In this document: positions 46,995-55,834 of the stretch, piece by piece
Position numbering within the stretch: the first letter of the stretch is position 1
Layout: every line of letters begins with the position of its first letter
Assembly (NCBI RefSeq): GCF_044357945.1
Contig: NZ_CP076563.1
Span: forward strand, 310,001 to 374,000
Length of the DNA stretch: 64,000 nt
Reading direction: 5' to 3'
Source of the DNA: QAND01 sp003150225
Lineage (GTDB): Bacteria; Bacillota; Clostridia; Christensenellales; QAND01
The notes under the pieces: model-generated
Databases searched by the model: none
The model's input: the letters and a program-made list of their open reading frames with translations, nothing else
Told to the model about the DNA's origin: nothing
Position numbers and translations under genes: made by a program

Positions 46995-47336
46995 ATGAAT
47001 GAAGTCATCAAGAGCATCGAGAAGAAACAGCTGAAGGAGAACGTGCCCGAAATTGCCATTGGGGACACCGTCCGGGTGTTCGTAAAGGTAGTTGAGGGAA
47101 ACCGGGAGCGGCTTCAGGCCTTTGAAGGAGTCGTCATCGCCCGGAAGGGCGGCGGACTCTCCGAGACCTTTACCGTGCGCCGGGTTAGCTACGGTATCGG
47201 TGTGGAGCGTACCTTCCCTGTGCACAGCCAGCGCGTGGATCGGGTAGAGGTGGTCCGCCATGGCCGTGTTCGCCGGGCTAAGCTCTACTATCTCCGGGAT
47301 CGTGTGGGCAAAGCCAGCAAGCTCAAGGAGCGGTAA
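46995..47336 (+). CDS. rplS: 50S ribosomal protein L19
   Basis: A 113-aa ribosomal protein with IAIGDTVRVFVKVVEGNRERLQAFEGVVIARKGGGLSETFTVRRVSYGIGVERTFP and HGRVRRAKLYYLRDRVGKASKLKE. GGAGGAATAGGC precedes ATG 46995. It ends the operon at a very stable terminator. In many Bacillota lepB follows; here it does not. Confidence 0.98.
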   Translation: MNEVIKSIEKKQLKENVPEIAIGDTVRVFVKVVEGNRERLQAFEGVVIARKGGGLSETFTVRRVSYGIGVERTFPVHSQRVDRVEVVRHGRVRRAKLYYLRDRVGKASKLKER

Positions 47337-47382
47337 AGCCTGTGGGGGCAAGCCCCTGTTTCAGTTTAGCTTTTGTACCTTT

Positions 47383-47423
47383 ATTTACCACAGGATAGCC
47401 TTTCTATCCTGTGGTAAATTTTT
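47383..47423 (+). terminator. Strong terminator after rplS
   Basis: A perfect 16-bp stem (47383-47398 with 47404-47419), a 5-nt loop and T5. It separates the ribosomal operon from rbgA. A small GGGGC-AA-GCCCC hairpin lies at 47344-47356. Confidence 0.95.
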
Positions 47424-47496
47424 ATCCTGGGTAGATTTTATGATATACTGTTGGTAAATTCAGGGGTTTATCCTTATTTCCATTGGAGGAAGCGAT

Positions 47497-48354
47497 TTGC
47501 AGATCAACTGGTATCCGGGCCATATGGCCAAGGCAAAGCGGGAAATGGAGGCCAACATTGGCCTCATCGACTGCGCGGTGGAGCTCCTGGACGCCCGCGC
47601 GCCTTTGGCCAGCCGAAACCCGGATTTAAAGCAGATGCTGGGCAACAAGCCCAAGATCACGGTACTCAACAAATCCGATTTGGCGGATCCCGACCTAACC
47701 AAGGCTTGGCTATCCTATTTTGCCGATGAGGGAGAACGGGCGGTGGCCTTTTGCGCCAGCCGTTCCGGCGGCAGAAAAGAGGTGCTGGGCGCCATCGAAG
47801 GGGCTACGGCTGAGATCGTGGAGCGGTGGCGAAAGCGGGGGGCCAAGAAAACCCTCCGGGTGATGGTATGCGGCATTCCCAACGTGGGGAAGAGCAGCCT
47901 CATCAATAATCTTTCGGGCGCTGGACGAACCAAGACCGGTTCAAGGCCCGGGGTGACCCGAGGCAAGCAGTGGGTGCGGCTGACCCCTTATCTGGAGCTC
48001 ATGGATACCCCCGGCGTTCTATGGCCCAAGCTGACCGATTTGGAGGGGGCTAAACGATTGGCCTACCTCAACGCCATCAACGACGACGTGATCTCCTATT
48101 ATGAACTGGCGGTAGAGCTTTCCAACCTCTTGTATGAACAAAAGCCTAGGCAACTGGCGGAGAAATACGGTATGCCTCAGGGGGAGGACGCGGAAGCCAT
48201 CCTTCGGGCAGTGGCCAGAACCAGGGGGTTTTTGCAGAAGGGACAGGACTTCGATCTGGAGAAAGCCGCTCGGGTTTTGATGGAAGAGTTTCGGAGCGGC
48301 AAGCTGGGACGGTTTACTCTGGAGACTCCGCCCCAGGAGGAGGCGCCTTCATGA
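47497..48354 (+). CDS. rbgA: Ribosome biogenesis GTPase RbgA (YlqF)
   Basis: A 285-aa GTPase needed for late 50S assembly. It has the circularly permuted G motifs of the YlqF group: G4 NKSDLAD first, then G1 GIPNVGKSSLINNLSG, G2 in PGVTRGKQW and G3 DTPGVLWPKL. The conserved start INWYPGHMAKAKREM is present. TTG 47497 has GGAGG at 7 nt. The C-terminal ANTAR-like helical part (about 205-275) follows. Its stop overlaps the rnhB start. Confidence 0.96.
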   Translation: MQINWYPGHMAKAKREMEANIGLIDCAVELLDARAPLASRNPDLKQMLGNKPKITVLNKSDLADPDLTKAWLSYFADEGERAVAFCASRSGGRKEVLGAIEGATAEIVERWRKRGAKKTLRVMVCGIPNVGKSSLINNLSGAGRTKTGSRPGVTRGKQWVRLTPYLELMDTPGVLWPKLTDLEGAKRLAYLNAINDDVISYYELAVELSNLLYEQKPRQLAEKYGMPQGEDAEAILRAVARTRGFLQKGQDFDLEKAARVLMEEFRSGKLGRFTLETPPQEEAPS

Positions 48355-48983
48355 AGCCTACTCAGAAACAATTGGAGCGCATTGGACGTATGACCGCCCA
48401 TGATCAGGAATACATCGATCTCTATGGCGCCGTCTGCGGCATGGATGAGGCGGGCAGGGGCCCCTTAGCGGGGCCGGTCTGTGCTGCCTGCGTCCGCATG
48501 CCCTTGGAGGATTTGATCTATATCGTCAATGATTCTAAAAAGCTGTCGGAGGCCCGGCGCATCCAGGCCAGTGCAATGATCCGCGAGCGAGCGCTCTGCT
48601 ATGGCATCGCTTTCGCTACGGTGGAGGAGATTGAGACCCATAACATTTTAAACGCCACCCGTTTGGCCATGCATCGGGCCTATGAGGCCATGGGAGCGGA
48701 CGCATACCTCTTGTGCGATGCTGTGGAGCCCGCTTCCTTGGGGTTGACGGGAAAAGGAATTATCAAGGGAGATGGGCTCTCCTACCATATCGCCGCCGCA
48801 TCCATTTTGGCGAAGGTGGAGCGGGACGGCCTCATGGCCCGCTTAGCGGAGGAATATCCTCAATACGGCTTTGAACGGCACAAGGGGTATGGCACTGGCG
48901 AGCATGTAGCTGCCATTCGGACCTACGGGCCCATTCCCGGCGTTCACCGAATGAGTTTTTTAACCCGGATTCTCCATGGATAA
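48351..48983 (+). CDS. rnhB: Ribonuclease HII
   Basis: Removes ribonucleotides from DNA and RNA primers. The 210-aa enzyme has the acidic catalytic motif GMDEAGRGPLAGPVCAACV, NDSKKLSEARR, LLCDAVEPAS and the late SYHIAAASILAKVERDGLM with its catalytic Asp. HKGYGTGEHVAAIRTYGPIPGVHRMSF is a typical end. The ATG overlaps the rbgA stop by 4 nt and the end overlaps yraN by 8 nt. Confidence 0.96.
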   Translation: MKPTQKQLERIGRMTAHDQEYIDLYGAVCGMDEAGRGPLAGPVCAACVRMPLEDLIYIVNDSKKLSEARRIQASAMIRERALCYGIAFATVEEIETHNILNATRLAMHRAYEAMGADAYLLCDAVEPASLGLTGKGIIKGDGLSYHIAAASILAKVERDGLMARLAEEYPQYGFERHKGYGTGEHVAAIRTYGPIPGVHRMSFLTRILHG

Positions 48984-49332
48984 TCAGTCAAAGGGCAAGC
49001 GGGGGGAGGCCCTGGCCGAAGCTTATCTGGTAGAACATGGATATTGGATCTTGGCTCGGCGGTACCGTTGCCAGCGCGGGGAGAACGACTTGATCGCGCA
49101 AAGGGGGAATACCCTCTGTTTTTGTGAGGTCAAGGCGCGTTCTGGCCTTCGGTATGGATCGGGGGCTGAGGCGGTCACCAGGACAAAGCGGTTTGCCGCC
49201 ACGCAAGCGGCTATGCATTATCTGATGGAGCATCCCCATCAGGGGCCTCTGCGGTTTGACGTACTGGAGGTGGATCTATCCACCGGCCAGGTGCAGCATA
49301 TTCCCTCTGCTTTTGAAGCAGTGCTGGACTAG
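48976..49332 (+). CDS. yraN: YraN/UPF0102 family putative nuclease
   Basis: A 118-aa restriction-endonuclease-like protein. Catalytic-type residues appear in GKRGEALAEAYL, RCQRGENDLIAQRG and CFCEVKARSG (E-x-K). The biological role is not established, although its place beside rnhB and dprA suggests DNA processing. It overlaps rnhB by 8 nt. Confidence 0.92.
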   Translation: MDNQSKGKRGEALAEAYLVEHGYWILARRYRCQRGENDLIAQRGNTLCFCEVKARSGLRYGSGAEAVTRTKRFAATQAAMHYLMEHPHQGPLRFDVLEVDLSTGQVQHIPSAFEAVLD

Positions 49333-49393
49333 AGCAGGGGGACATCAGATAAGATATGCTATACTATACAAAAAACGGCAAGGGAGCGGCCAG

Positions 49394-52300
49394 GTGAAAA
49401 AGAGGTTCTTGATCCTTCTTCTTTTGGGATGTCTTTTGGTATGCAGCGGCTATACTATGGGCAACCAAATACCGGAGGACGCATATGGCAATGGCACGGA
49501 GGACGCATATTGGACAAGCCAGGGGACGGAAGGCTTTTCCTTTGAAACCAACAGCACGGAGGGCAGCCAGGGCATCCGCCTGGCCCTTTCGGAGGCGGGC
49601 TATGGCAGCGCCTCCTGTACCGTGCCGGTGGCGCCTGGAGCCATCTACCGTATCTCCTACTATGTAAAGATCGTGGGGCAGGGGAAGGTCTACTGCATTC
49701 CTCAACAGCTGGAAAGCAGCCGATCCCCTGTTTCCGTGAGCCAGGAGGGGGAGTTTGTAGAGTTTTACGGGCTTACCGCGCCCGATCAATCCACGCTAAC
49801 CCTTTCCTTCCATCTGGGGGATGAAGCCGCCACCGCCCAGGGCAGTGCGTCCATAACGCAGATCCGGGTGGAGGAAAGCGATTCGGTGCCGGAGGGCGCT
49901 TTATACGTCTGGCTCTACGACAATGTTGCCTGGGAAGCCCAGAATACCGCTACCGCCACCTTGGAAACCGAGGATACCGCGTCAAAAAACGGCGGTGTTC
50001 TTGGGGTGGTTCTGGTGGTCCTGGCGTTTTTGCTTGCGGCAGCGCTGATGATCCGCTTTCGGGTGTTTGACAGCCCCCTGCTGCGGCCTGCGTCCGGCCG
50101 GCGGGTATGGATTCCCATTGGCATCGGTGTGGCCATATCCCTTATCCTGGGAGCCGTCACCTTTGGCCATCCCACAGATATGGTCAACTTCTCCTCCTGG
50201 GCTCTTCACGCCGGAAAGGTGGGACTGCCCAATTTCTATATCTCCGGCATGTGGGCGGACTATCCGCCGGGATATATCTATGTCCTGTACGTAATCGGTC
50301 TGATCGGGAACCTATTTCAGCTTCAGGTGGGATCTGTGGGACTGAACTTTTTGATCAAGCTGCCCTCCATTCTCTGCGACGCCGCCTGCGGCTATTTTAT
50401 CTATCGTTTGGCCAGAAAATCCCTTGGAGAGCGGAATGCGGTACGCCTCTGCGCCTTCTATGTGCTAAACCCTTTGATCCTCTTTAACAGCGCCGTTTGG
50501 GGCCAGATGGACGGGGTGCTGGCTCTTTTGACGGTGCTGATGCTATACGCCTATTTACAGGAGAAAAAGCCCCTCTGCGCCGTGTTCTTTGTGCTGGGAG
50601 TTCTGGTAAAGCCTCAAATGCTGATGTTCGGGCCCATCATGTTGGTGGCCTTTCTGCGGGATGTGGTTCATCGCCCCAAGCAGGAGCTGCTGGCTACCCT
50701 ATACAGCATCCTAGCGGGAGCTGCCACCCTCGTGCTGGTGGCCCTGCCCTTTACTCTAAAACAGAATCCTCTCTGGCTATGGGAAAAATACGCGGGAGCC
50801 GCGGGACTATACCCTTACGCTACCGTCAACGCTTTCAACCTTTACGCCTTGGTGGGAGCCAACTGGGCGCCCGATACCGGGATCTTCTTCTTAGGGCTTT
50901 CCTACCGAACCCTGGGGATTGCCTGCATCGCTCTGATCTGTATTCTGGCAGGAGTCTTCCATGTATTGAGCCGAGATAAGCGAACCCTCGTGCCGGTGGC
51001 CGCCTTTTTGGTGTGGGGGATCTTTGCTCTGGGCCACAATATGCACGAGCGCTATCTATTCCCGGCGGTCTTGTTGTTGGTTTGGGCCTTCTTGCTCTTC
51101 CGGGACCGCCGAATGCTCTATGGAGCGGCGATCGCCTCAGCGGTGACCCTTCTCAACGCAGGTTTGATCCTCCTCTACCCGGCGGGAAATATTTCCCAGG
51201 GGATCGTTGCGGCCATCAGTGGTCTCAATCTTGCTGGCTTTGTATACTGTGCCGTGGCGGTAATAGGGCTCTGCTTCACATGCAGGAGGGGGGAGCCCAC
51301 AGAATCCTCATTGACGGAGGAGCCTACGGCGGAAGAGCGGGCTGCCGCTGGGGAGGCGGAGGCCATTGCCAAAGCGCGAAATACCATCGCCTGGGGGATT
51401 CCCAACGTGGAGGCCAGGCGACATGGCCGAATGAGAAAGTGGGATTACCTCATCGTTCTGGCCATCGCGCTGGTCTACGGCTGTTTGTCGCTTTACAACC
51501 TGGGCTCTACCAACGTACCGGAATCCTATTGGCGGGAGCGGGAAGCGGACGTCTCCTATGTGGTGGATCTGGGAGAGGAACGGGATCTGGGATATCTCTA
51601 TTACTACCCTGGCATTGGCGGCGGCACCATGGAAATCGCCTTTTCCCTGGACGGGATAAGTTATGATAATGCCCTATCCATCGTCACCAAGGAGGGGGAT
51701 ATGTACACCTGGCAGCGGGTGGACGCTCCTTACCGGGCCCGGTACCTGCGCTTTACCGTGATCCGTCCCGAGATTTTCCTCAACGAGATGGGAATTTATG
51801 ACGCAGCGGGCAACCTGCTTCCCGTCCAGGCAGAGGGAAAAATCGCCAAACTCTTTGATGAACAAGACCGCATCGATGAGAATCCCGGCCTTTTGACGGA
51901 GATGTATTTCGATGAAATCTACCATGCCCGGACAGCCTATGAGCATATCCTGGGGATGAAACCCTACGAGAACTCCCATCCACCGCTGGGCAAGCTGTTC
52001 ATCTCCCTGGGTATTTTGGCCTTTGGCATGAATCCCTTTGGTTGGCGCATTGTAGGAGCCCTCTTTGGGGTGGCGATTTTGCCTTTGTTCTATGTTCTGG
52101 CCAAACGGATCTTTAAACGAACCTCTTTTGCGGCTTTTTCTACCCTTTTGTTGGCCCTGGATGGGATGCTGTTTGTCCAAAGCCGCATTGCCACCATTGA
52201 TACCTACGGCGTATTCTTCATTCTGGCCATGTGCTATTTTATGTACGTATACTGGGAGATGAATTTCTTTGTCGATAAGCTCTCCCGCACGTTGATTCCC

Positions 52301-53164
52301 TTGGGGTTATCGGGAATCATGTTCGGCCTTGGCACCGCCAGTAAGTGGATCGGCATCTATGCTGGAGGCGGTTTGGCAGTGGCCTTCTTTACCACCCTAT
52401 ATAAGCGATACCGGGAGTATCGAGCGGCAAAGCTGCTGCTTTCCAGCGGGGAAGGGGCGGCGCCGCATCTGCGCATACTGGAGACCTTCTGGCCCAATAC
52501 CATCAAAACCCTCTTGTTCTGCTGCGTCTTTTTCATCCTAATCCCGGTGGCCATCTACCTTGCCTCCTATCTGCCCTATTTCCTGTGTGCTGAAGCGCCT
52601 TATGATCTCAAGGGGGTCATAGGCGTACAGGAATTTATGCTCAGCTATCACAGCGGCCTGACGGCGACCCATCCTTATCAGAGCCCCTGGTATCAATGGC
52701 CCGTGGTCTACCGGCCCATCTGGTTTTACAGCGGAACCAACGTAGGTGAGGGAATGATGAGCAGCATTGCCAGCTTTGGCAATCCCCTGATCTGGTGGGG
52801 TGGCCTGCTGTTTACCATTTACAGCATTATCACCTATCATCGGCGGACCCGTGGGGAGAAGCGGGCGCTGTCCTTCCTCTTCATTTGTCTGGGCGCAGCG
52901 TTCCTCCCCTGGACCCTCATCACACGGGCCACGTTTATCTATCATTACTTCGCTTCGGTGCCCTTCATCATTCTACTGACCGGATTTGGCTTCCGATGGC
53001 TGGAAAAGCGCTTCTCCCAGGGCTGGTTTAAATGGGTCTATCTTTGCATATGCCTGGGCGTGTTCTGCCTTTTCTATCCCGTGTGGTCGGGAATGGAGAT
53101 CGGCGCCCAGTGGGCCATGGATCACCTGCAATGGTTCCCGTCCTGGTGGTTCTTCCGATTATAA
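49394..53164 (+). CDS. Tandem GT-C glycosyltransferase, protein O-mannosyltransferase-like (1256 aa)
   Basis: A giant membrane protein with two GT-C modules. After a signal-like segment (VKKRFLILLLLGCLL) comes a Ser/Thr-rich beta-sandwich-like ectodomain (about 25-190), then a first GT-C module (about 225-630) with an acidic DMVNFSSW loop and YPPGYIYVL. A charged linker follows, then a discoidin-like beta domain (about 700-790) and a second module (about 825-1256) of the PMT/GT39 type with DEIYHARTAYEHI and HPPLGKLF. Such enzymes transfer sugar from a polyprenyl-phosphate donor to proteins or envelope polymers outside the membrane. The acceptor and sugar are unknown. GTG 49394 has AGGGAG at 8 nt. 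It sits between yraN and comM, normally adjacent or nearly so. Confidence 0.85.
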   Translation: MKKRFLILLLLGCLLVCSGYTMGNQIPEDAYGNGTEDAYWTSQGTEGFSFETNSTEGSQGIRLALSEAGYGSASCTVPVAPGAIYRISYYVKIVGQGKVYCIPQQLESSRSPVSVSQEGEFVEFYGLTAPDQSTLTLSFHLGDEAATAQGSASITQIRVEESDSVPEGALYVWLYDNVAWEAQNTATATLETEDTASKNGGVLGVVLVVLAFLLAAALMIRFRVFDSPLLRPASGRRVWIPIGIGVAISLILGAVTFGHPTDMVNFSSWALHAGKVGLPNFYISGMWADYPPGYIYVLYVIGLIGNLFQLQVGSVGLNFLIKLPSILCDAACGYFIYRLARKSLGERNAVRLCAFYVLNPLILFNSAVWGQMDGVLALLTVLMLYAYLQEKKPLCAVFFVLGVLVKPQMLMFGPIMLVAFLRDVVHRPKQELLATLYSILAGAATLVLVALPFTLKQNPLWLWEKYAGAAGLYPYATVNAFNLYALVGANWAPDTGIFFLGLSYRTLGIACIALICILAGVFHVLSRDKRTLVPVAAFLVWGIFALGHNMHERYLFPAVLLLVWAFLLFRDRRMLYGAAIASAVTLLNAGLILLYPAGNISQGIVAAISGLNLAGFVYCAVAVIGLCFTCRRGEPTESSLTEEPTAEERAAAGEAEAIAKARNTIAWGIPNVEARRHGRMRKWDYLIVLAIALVYGCLSLYNLGSTNVPESYWREREADVSYVVDLGEERDLGYLYYYPGIGGGTMEIAFSLDGISYDNALSIVTKEGDMYTWQRVDAPYRARYLRFTVIRPEIFLNEMGIYDAAGNLLPVQAEGKIAKLFDEQDRIDENPGLLTEMYFDEIYHARTAYEHILGMKPYENSHPPLGKLFISLGILAFGMNPFGWRIVGALFGVAILPLFYVLAKRIFKRTSFAAFSTLLLALDGMLFVQSRIATIDTYGVFFILAMCYFMYVYWEMNFFVDKLSRTLIPLGLSGIMFGLGTASKWIGIYAGGGLAVAFFTTLYKRYREYRAAKLLLSSGEGAAPHLRILETFWPNTIKTLLFCCVFFILIPVAIYLASYLPYFLCAEAPYDLKGVIGVQEFMLSYHSGLTATHPYQSPWYQWPVVYRPIWFYSGTNVGEGMMSSIASFGNPLIWWGGLLFTIYSIITYHRRTRGEKRALSFLFICLGAAFLPWTLITRATFIYHYFASVPFIILLTGFGFRWLEKRFSQGWFKWVYLCICLGVFCLFYPVWSGMEIGAQWAMDHLQWFPSWWFFRL

Positions 53165-53182
53165 AATAGGGGGATGAGGCCG

Positions 53183-54712
53183 ATGCTGGCCAAGGTCAAC
53201 AGCTATGGCATATTGGGCATTACTGGATATCCCGTTACCGTGGAGGTGGACGTGGCAAACGGCCTTCCCATGTTTGACATCGTGGGACTTCCGGACGCCT
53301 CGGTAAAGGAATCCCGGGAGCGGGTGCGCAGCGCGCTCCGTAACGGGGGATTTGAGATGCCAAATCTTCGGATTACGGTGAATCTGGCTCCAGCCGATAT
53401 CAAAAAGGAAGGCGCGCTCTACGATCTTCCCATTGCCCTCGGCCTTCTGGTGGCCTCGGGACAGTTGGATGCCGATGCCCTTTTAGGCTATACCGTCATT
53501 GGCGAACTTTCCCTGGACGGCACCGTGCGGAGGATTCACGGGGTATTGCCCATGGCAATCGACGCCCGGCAACGAAATGTGCCGGCTATGCTGGTTCCCA
53601 TGGAAAACGCCGAAGAGGCCGCTTATATTCAAGGCATCGGCGTCTACGGCGCAGAAAGCCTCTCCCAAGCGGTAGGACACTTAAGAGGAGAGGCTCCCAT
53701 TGCGCCCTTGATTGGCCGGGAGTGGAGGCCAGGAAGAGAGGACGCTCCAGTACCGGATTTTGCCGATATCCGAGGCCAGGAGGGCGCAAAACGAGCCATG
53801 GAGATCGCTGCGGCGGGAGGACACAATCTTCTGCTGATCGGCCCCCCGGGATCGGGTAAGACCATGTTGGCGCGAAGCCTTGTGGGGATCCTACCGGACC
53901 TCAGCTTTGAAGAGGCTTTGGAGATCACCAAGATCCATTCGGTGAGCGGTGCTTTGAAAAACGGGCAGGGCGGCATCCTATCCATCCGCCCTTTCCGGGC
54001 GCCCCATCATTCTGCCTCTACCGCCGCTTTGACGGGCGGCGGCACCCGGGCCAAGCCCGGGGAGGTGAGTCTAAGCCACCTTGGGGTGCTTTTCCTGGAT
54101 GAACTGCCCGAGTTCCGCCGGGATGCCTTGGAAGCATTGCGCCAGCCTCTGGAGGACGGCTCCGTTACCGTCTCCCGGGTGACGGCTTCCATGACCTATC
54201 CCGCTGATTTCATGCTGGTTGCCGCCATGAACCCCTGTCCCTGCGGTCATTATGGTACCGAGCAATGCCGCTGTACCCCCCTGCAGATCCAGCGGTATTT
54301 GGGCAGGATCAGCGGCCCGCTTTTGGATCGCATCGATGTGCATGTGGAGATGGGGCCGGTAACCTATTCCGAACTGACAGAAGGGCCAAGTGGGGAACCC
54401 TCCAGCGCTGTGCGGGAACGGGTAAACGCTGCTCGGCGGACGCAGGCGGAGCGCTTTTCCCGTAAAGGCATCTACTGCAATGCCCAGTTGGATGCAGCGG
54501 GGCTCAAGAGACACTGCCAGACCGACGCCTTGGGAGACCGGATCTTACGACAGGCTTTCGGCGGGATGGATCTATCGGCCCGAGCCTATACCCGAATTCT
54601 AAAGGTGGCTCGAACCATCGCGGATCTGGATGGCAGCCAAGAGATTCTGGGCCGTCATGTGGCCGAGGCAGTACAATACCGCAGCCTTGACAGAAAATAT
54701 TGGGGGGTGTAG
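53183..54712 (+). CDS. comM: ComM/YifB family Mg-chelatase-like AAA+ ATPase
   Basis: A 509-aa AAA+ protein; in Vibrio, ComM is a helicase that extends recombination branches during natural transformation. An N-terminal Lon-protease-like domain (MLAKVNSYGILGITGYPVTVEVDV...) is followed by the AAA+ core with Walker A GPPGSGKTML near residue 220, Walker B LFLDELPEF and a zinc-like MNPCPCGHYG...CRCTP segment. The C-terminal Mg-chelatase domain ends at RTIADLDGSQEILGRHVAEAVQYR. ATG 53183 fits homologues and lies 3 nt after GAGG; ATG 53174 is an alternative. dprA follows after 3 bp. Confidence 0.93.
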   Translation: MLAKVNSYGILGITGYPVTVEVDVANGLPMFDIVGLPDASVKESRERVRSALRNGGFEMPNLRITVNLAPADIKKEGALYDLPIALGLLVASGQLDADALLGYTVIGELSLDGTVRRIHGVLPMAIDARQRNVPAMLVPMENAEEAAYIQGIGVYGAESLSQAVGHLRGEAPIAPLIGREWRPGREDAPVPDFADIRGQEGAKRAMEIAAAGGHNLLLIGPPGSGKTMLARSLVGILPDLSFEEALEITKIHSVSGALKNGQGGILSIRPFRAPHHSASTAALTGGGTRAKPGEVSLSHLGVLFLDELPEFRRDALEALRQPLEDGSVTVSRVTASMTYPADFMLVAAMNPCPCGHYGTEQCRCTPLQIQRYLGRISGPLLDRIDVHVEMGPVTYSELTEGPSGEPSSAVRERVNAARRTQAERFSRKGIYCNAQLDAAGLKRHCQTDALGDRILRQAFGGMDLSARAYTRILKVARTIADLDGSQEILGRHVAEAVQYRSLDRKYWGV

Positions 54713-54715
54713 TAT

Positions 54716-55819
54716 ATGTCAAATTCCAAGTTGATCTATGCGGTCTGGCTCAATGCCATCGAGGGAATCGGGGCCAGGCGGTACGATGAGATATGCCGGC
54801 GTTTTGGCTCTCCTCAAGAGGTATTTGAAAACGCTACCCGACAAGAGCTGCTGAAAATCCCCTCGCTGGGGGAACGAATCGCGGAATCCATTCTGGAGCA
54901 TAGAACCCAACAGGCCCTGGATTCCATTGAAAAGGATTTGATGGAACAGGACGCGCGGGTTTACCTGCGTGAGGATGAGGGCTATCCCGCCATCCTCCGG
55001 GAGATTGCCGATCCGCCGCCCATCCTTTATGTAAGGGGCAATCTTTCCTTTGAAGGTCTTCGGATGCTTGCCATGGTTGGGACCCGGCATCCTACCCGCT
55101 ATGGAAGGGACATGGCCTACCGGCTTGCTCAGGAGTTGGGAGAACAGGGGATCACGGTGGTTTCCGGTCTTGCCCGGGGGATTGACGCCTGCTGCCATGC
55201 TGGAGCCCTTGCGGGAGACGGAACCACCATTGCGGTGCTAGGCTGCGGGGTGGATGTTGTCTATCCCGCCGAAAACCGACGGCTGTATCAGCAGATCCAG
55301 GAGAGGGGACTGGTGATCTCCGATTATCACTTTGGCACCAAGCCCATCGGCGCCCATTTTCCCGCCCGAAACCGGATCATCAGCGGCTTATCCCGGGGAA
55401 CCGTAGTGGTGGAAAGCAAGATAAAGGGCGGTAGCCTCATCACCGCCGCCTATGCGCTGGAGCAGAATCGGGATGTGTTTGCGGTGCCGGGAAATATCAA
55501 TCAGGAGACCGCAAAGGGCACCAATGCGCTTATCGCAGACGGTGCTAAGATGGTTCAGGGAGCCCACTCCATCCTGGAGGAGTACCCCGATTGGGGCAGG
55601 GCATTCCAGCCCAAAGCTGGATCAAAGATGCCGGATCTCCAGCAGCTGGAGCCGGATGAACGGCGGATTGTCCAATTATTATTGGAGGGGGAACTCCCCT
55701 TTGATTCGCTCATGGGACAGATGGGGATGACCGCAGGCAGCCTGGGGGCTGTCTTGACAATCTTGGAGATAAAAGGAATAATAAAACAGTTGCCGGGACG
55801 CATTTACTGCATTAGCTGA
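54716..55819 (+). CDS. dprA: DNA processing protein DprA
   Basis: Loads RecA on incoming single strands during transformation. The 367-aa protein has an N-terminal HhH-like part, the Rossmann core with VGTRHPTRYGRDMAYRLAQEL, VSGLARGIDACCHAGALAGDGTTIAVLGCGVDVVYPAENRRLY, PIGAHFPARNRIISGLSRGTVVVE and FAVPGNI, and a C-terminal winged helix (about 305-365). It pairs with comM, which suggests a retained or ancestral competence function, though the uptake genes are not in the window. Confidence 0.95.
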   Translation: MSNSKLIYAVWLNAIEGIGARRYDEICRRFGSPQEVFENATRQELLKIPSLGERIAESILEHRTQQALDSIEKDLMEQDARVYLREDEGYPAILREIADPPPILYVRGNLSFEGLRMLAMVGTRHPTRYGRDMAYRLAQELGEQGITVVSGLARGIDACCHAGALAGDGTTIAVLGCGVDVVYPAENRRLYQQIQERGLVISDYHFGTKPIGAHFPARNRIISGLSRGTVVVESKIKGGSLITAAYALEQNRDVFAVPGNINQETAKGTNALIADGAKMVQGAHSILEEYPDWGRAFQPKAGSKMPDLQQLEPDERRIVQLLLEGELPFDSLMGQMGMTAGSLGAVLTILEIKGIIKQLPGRIYCIS

Positions 55820-55834
55820 CCGGCGGAGGAATCT

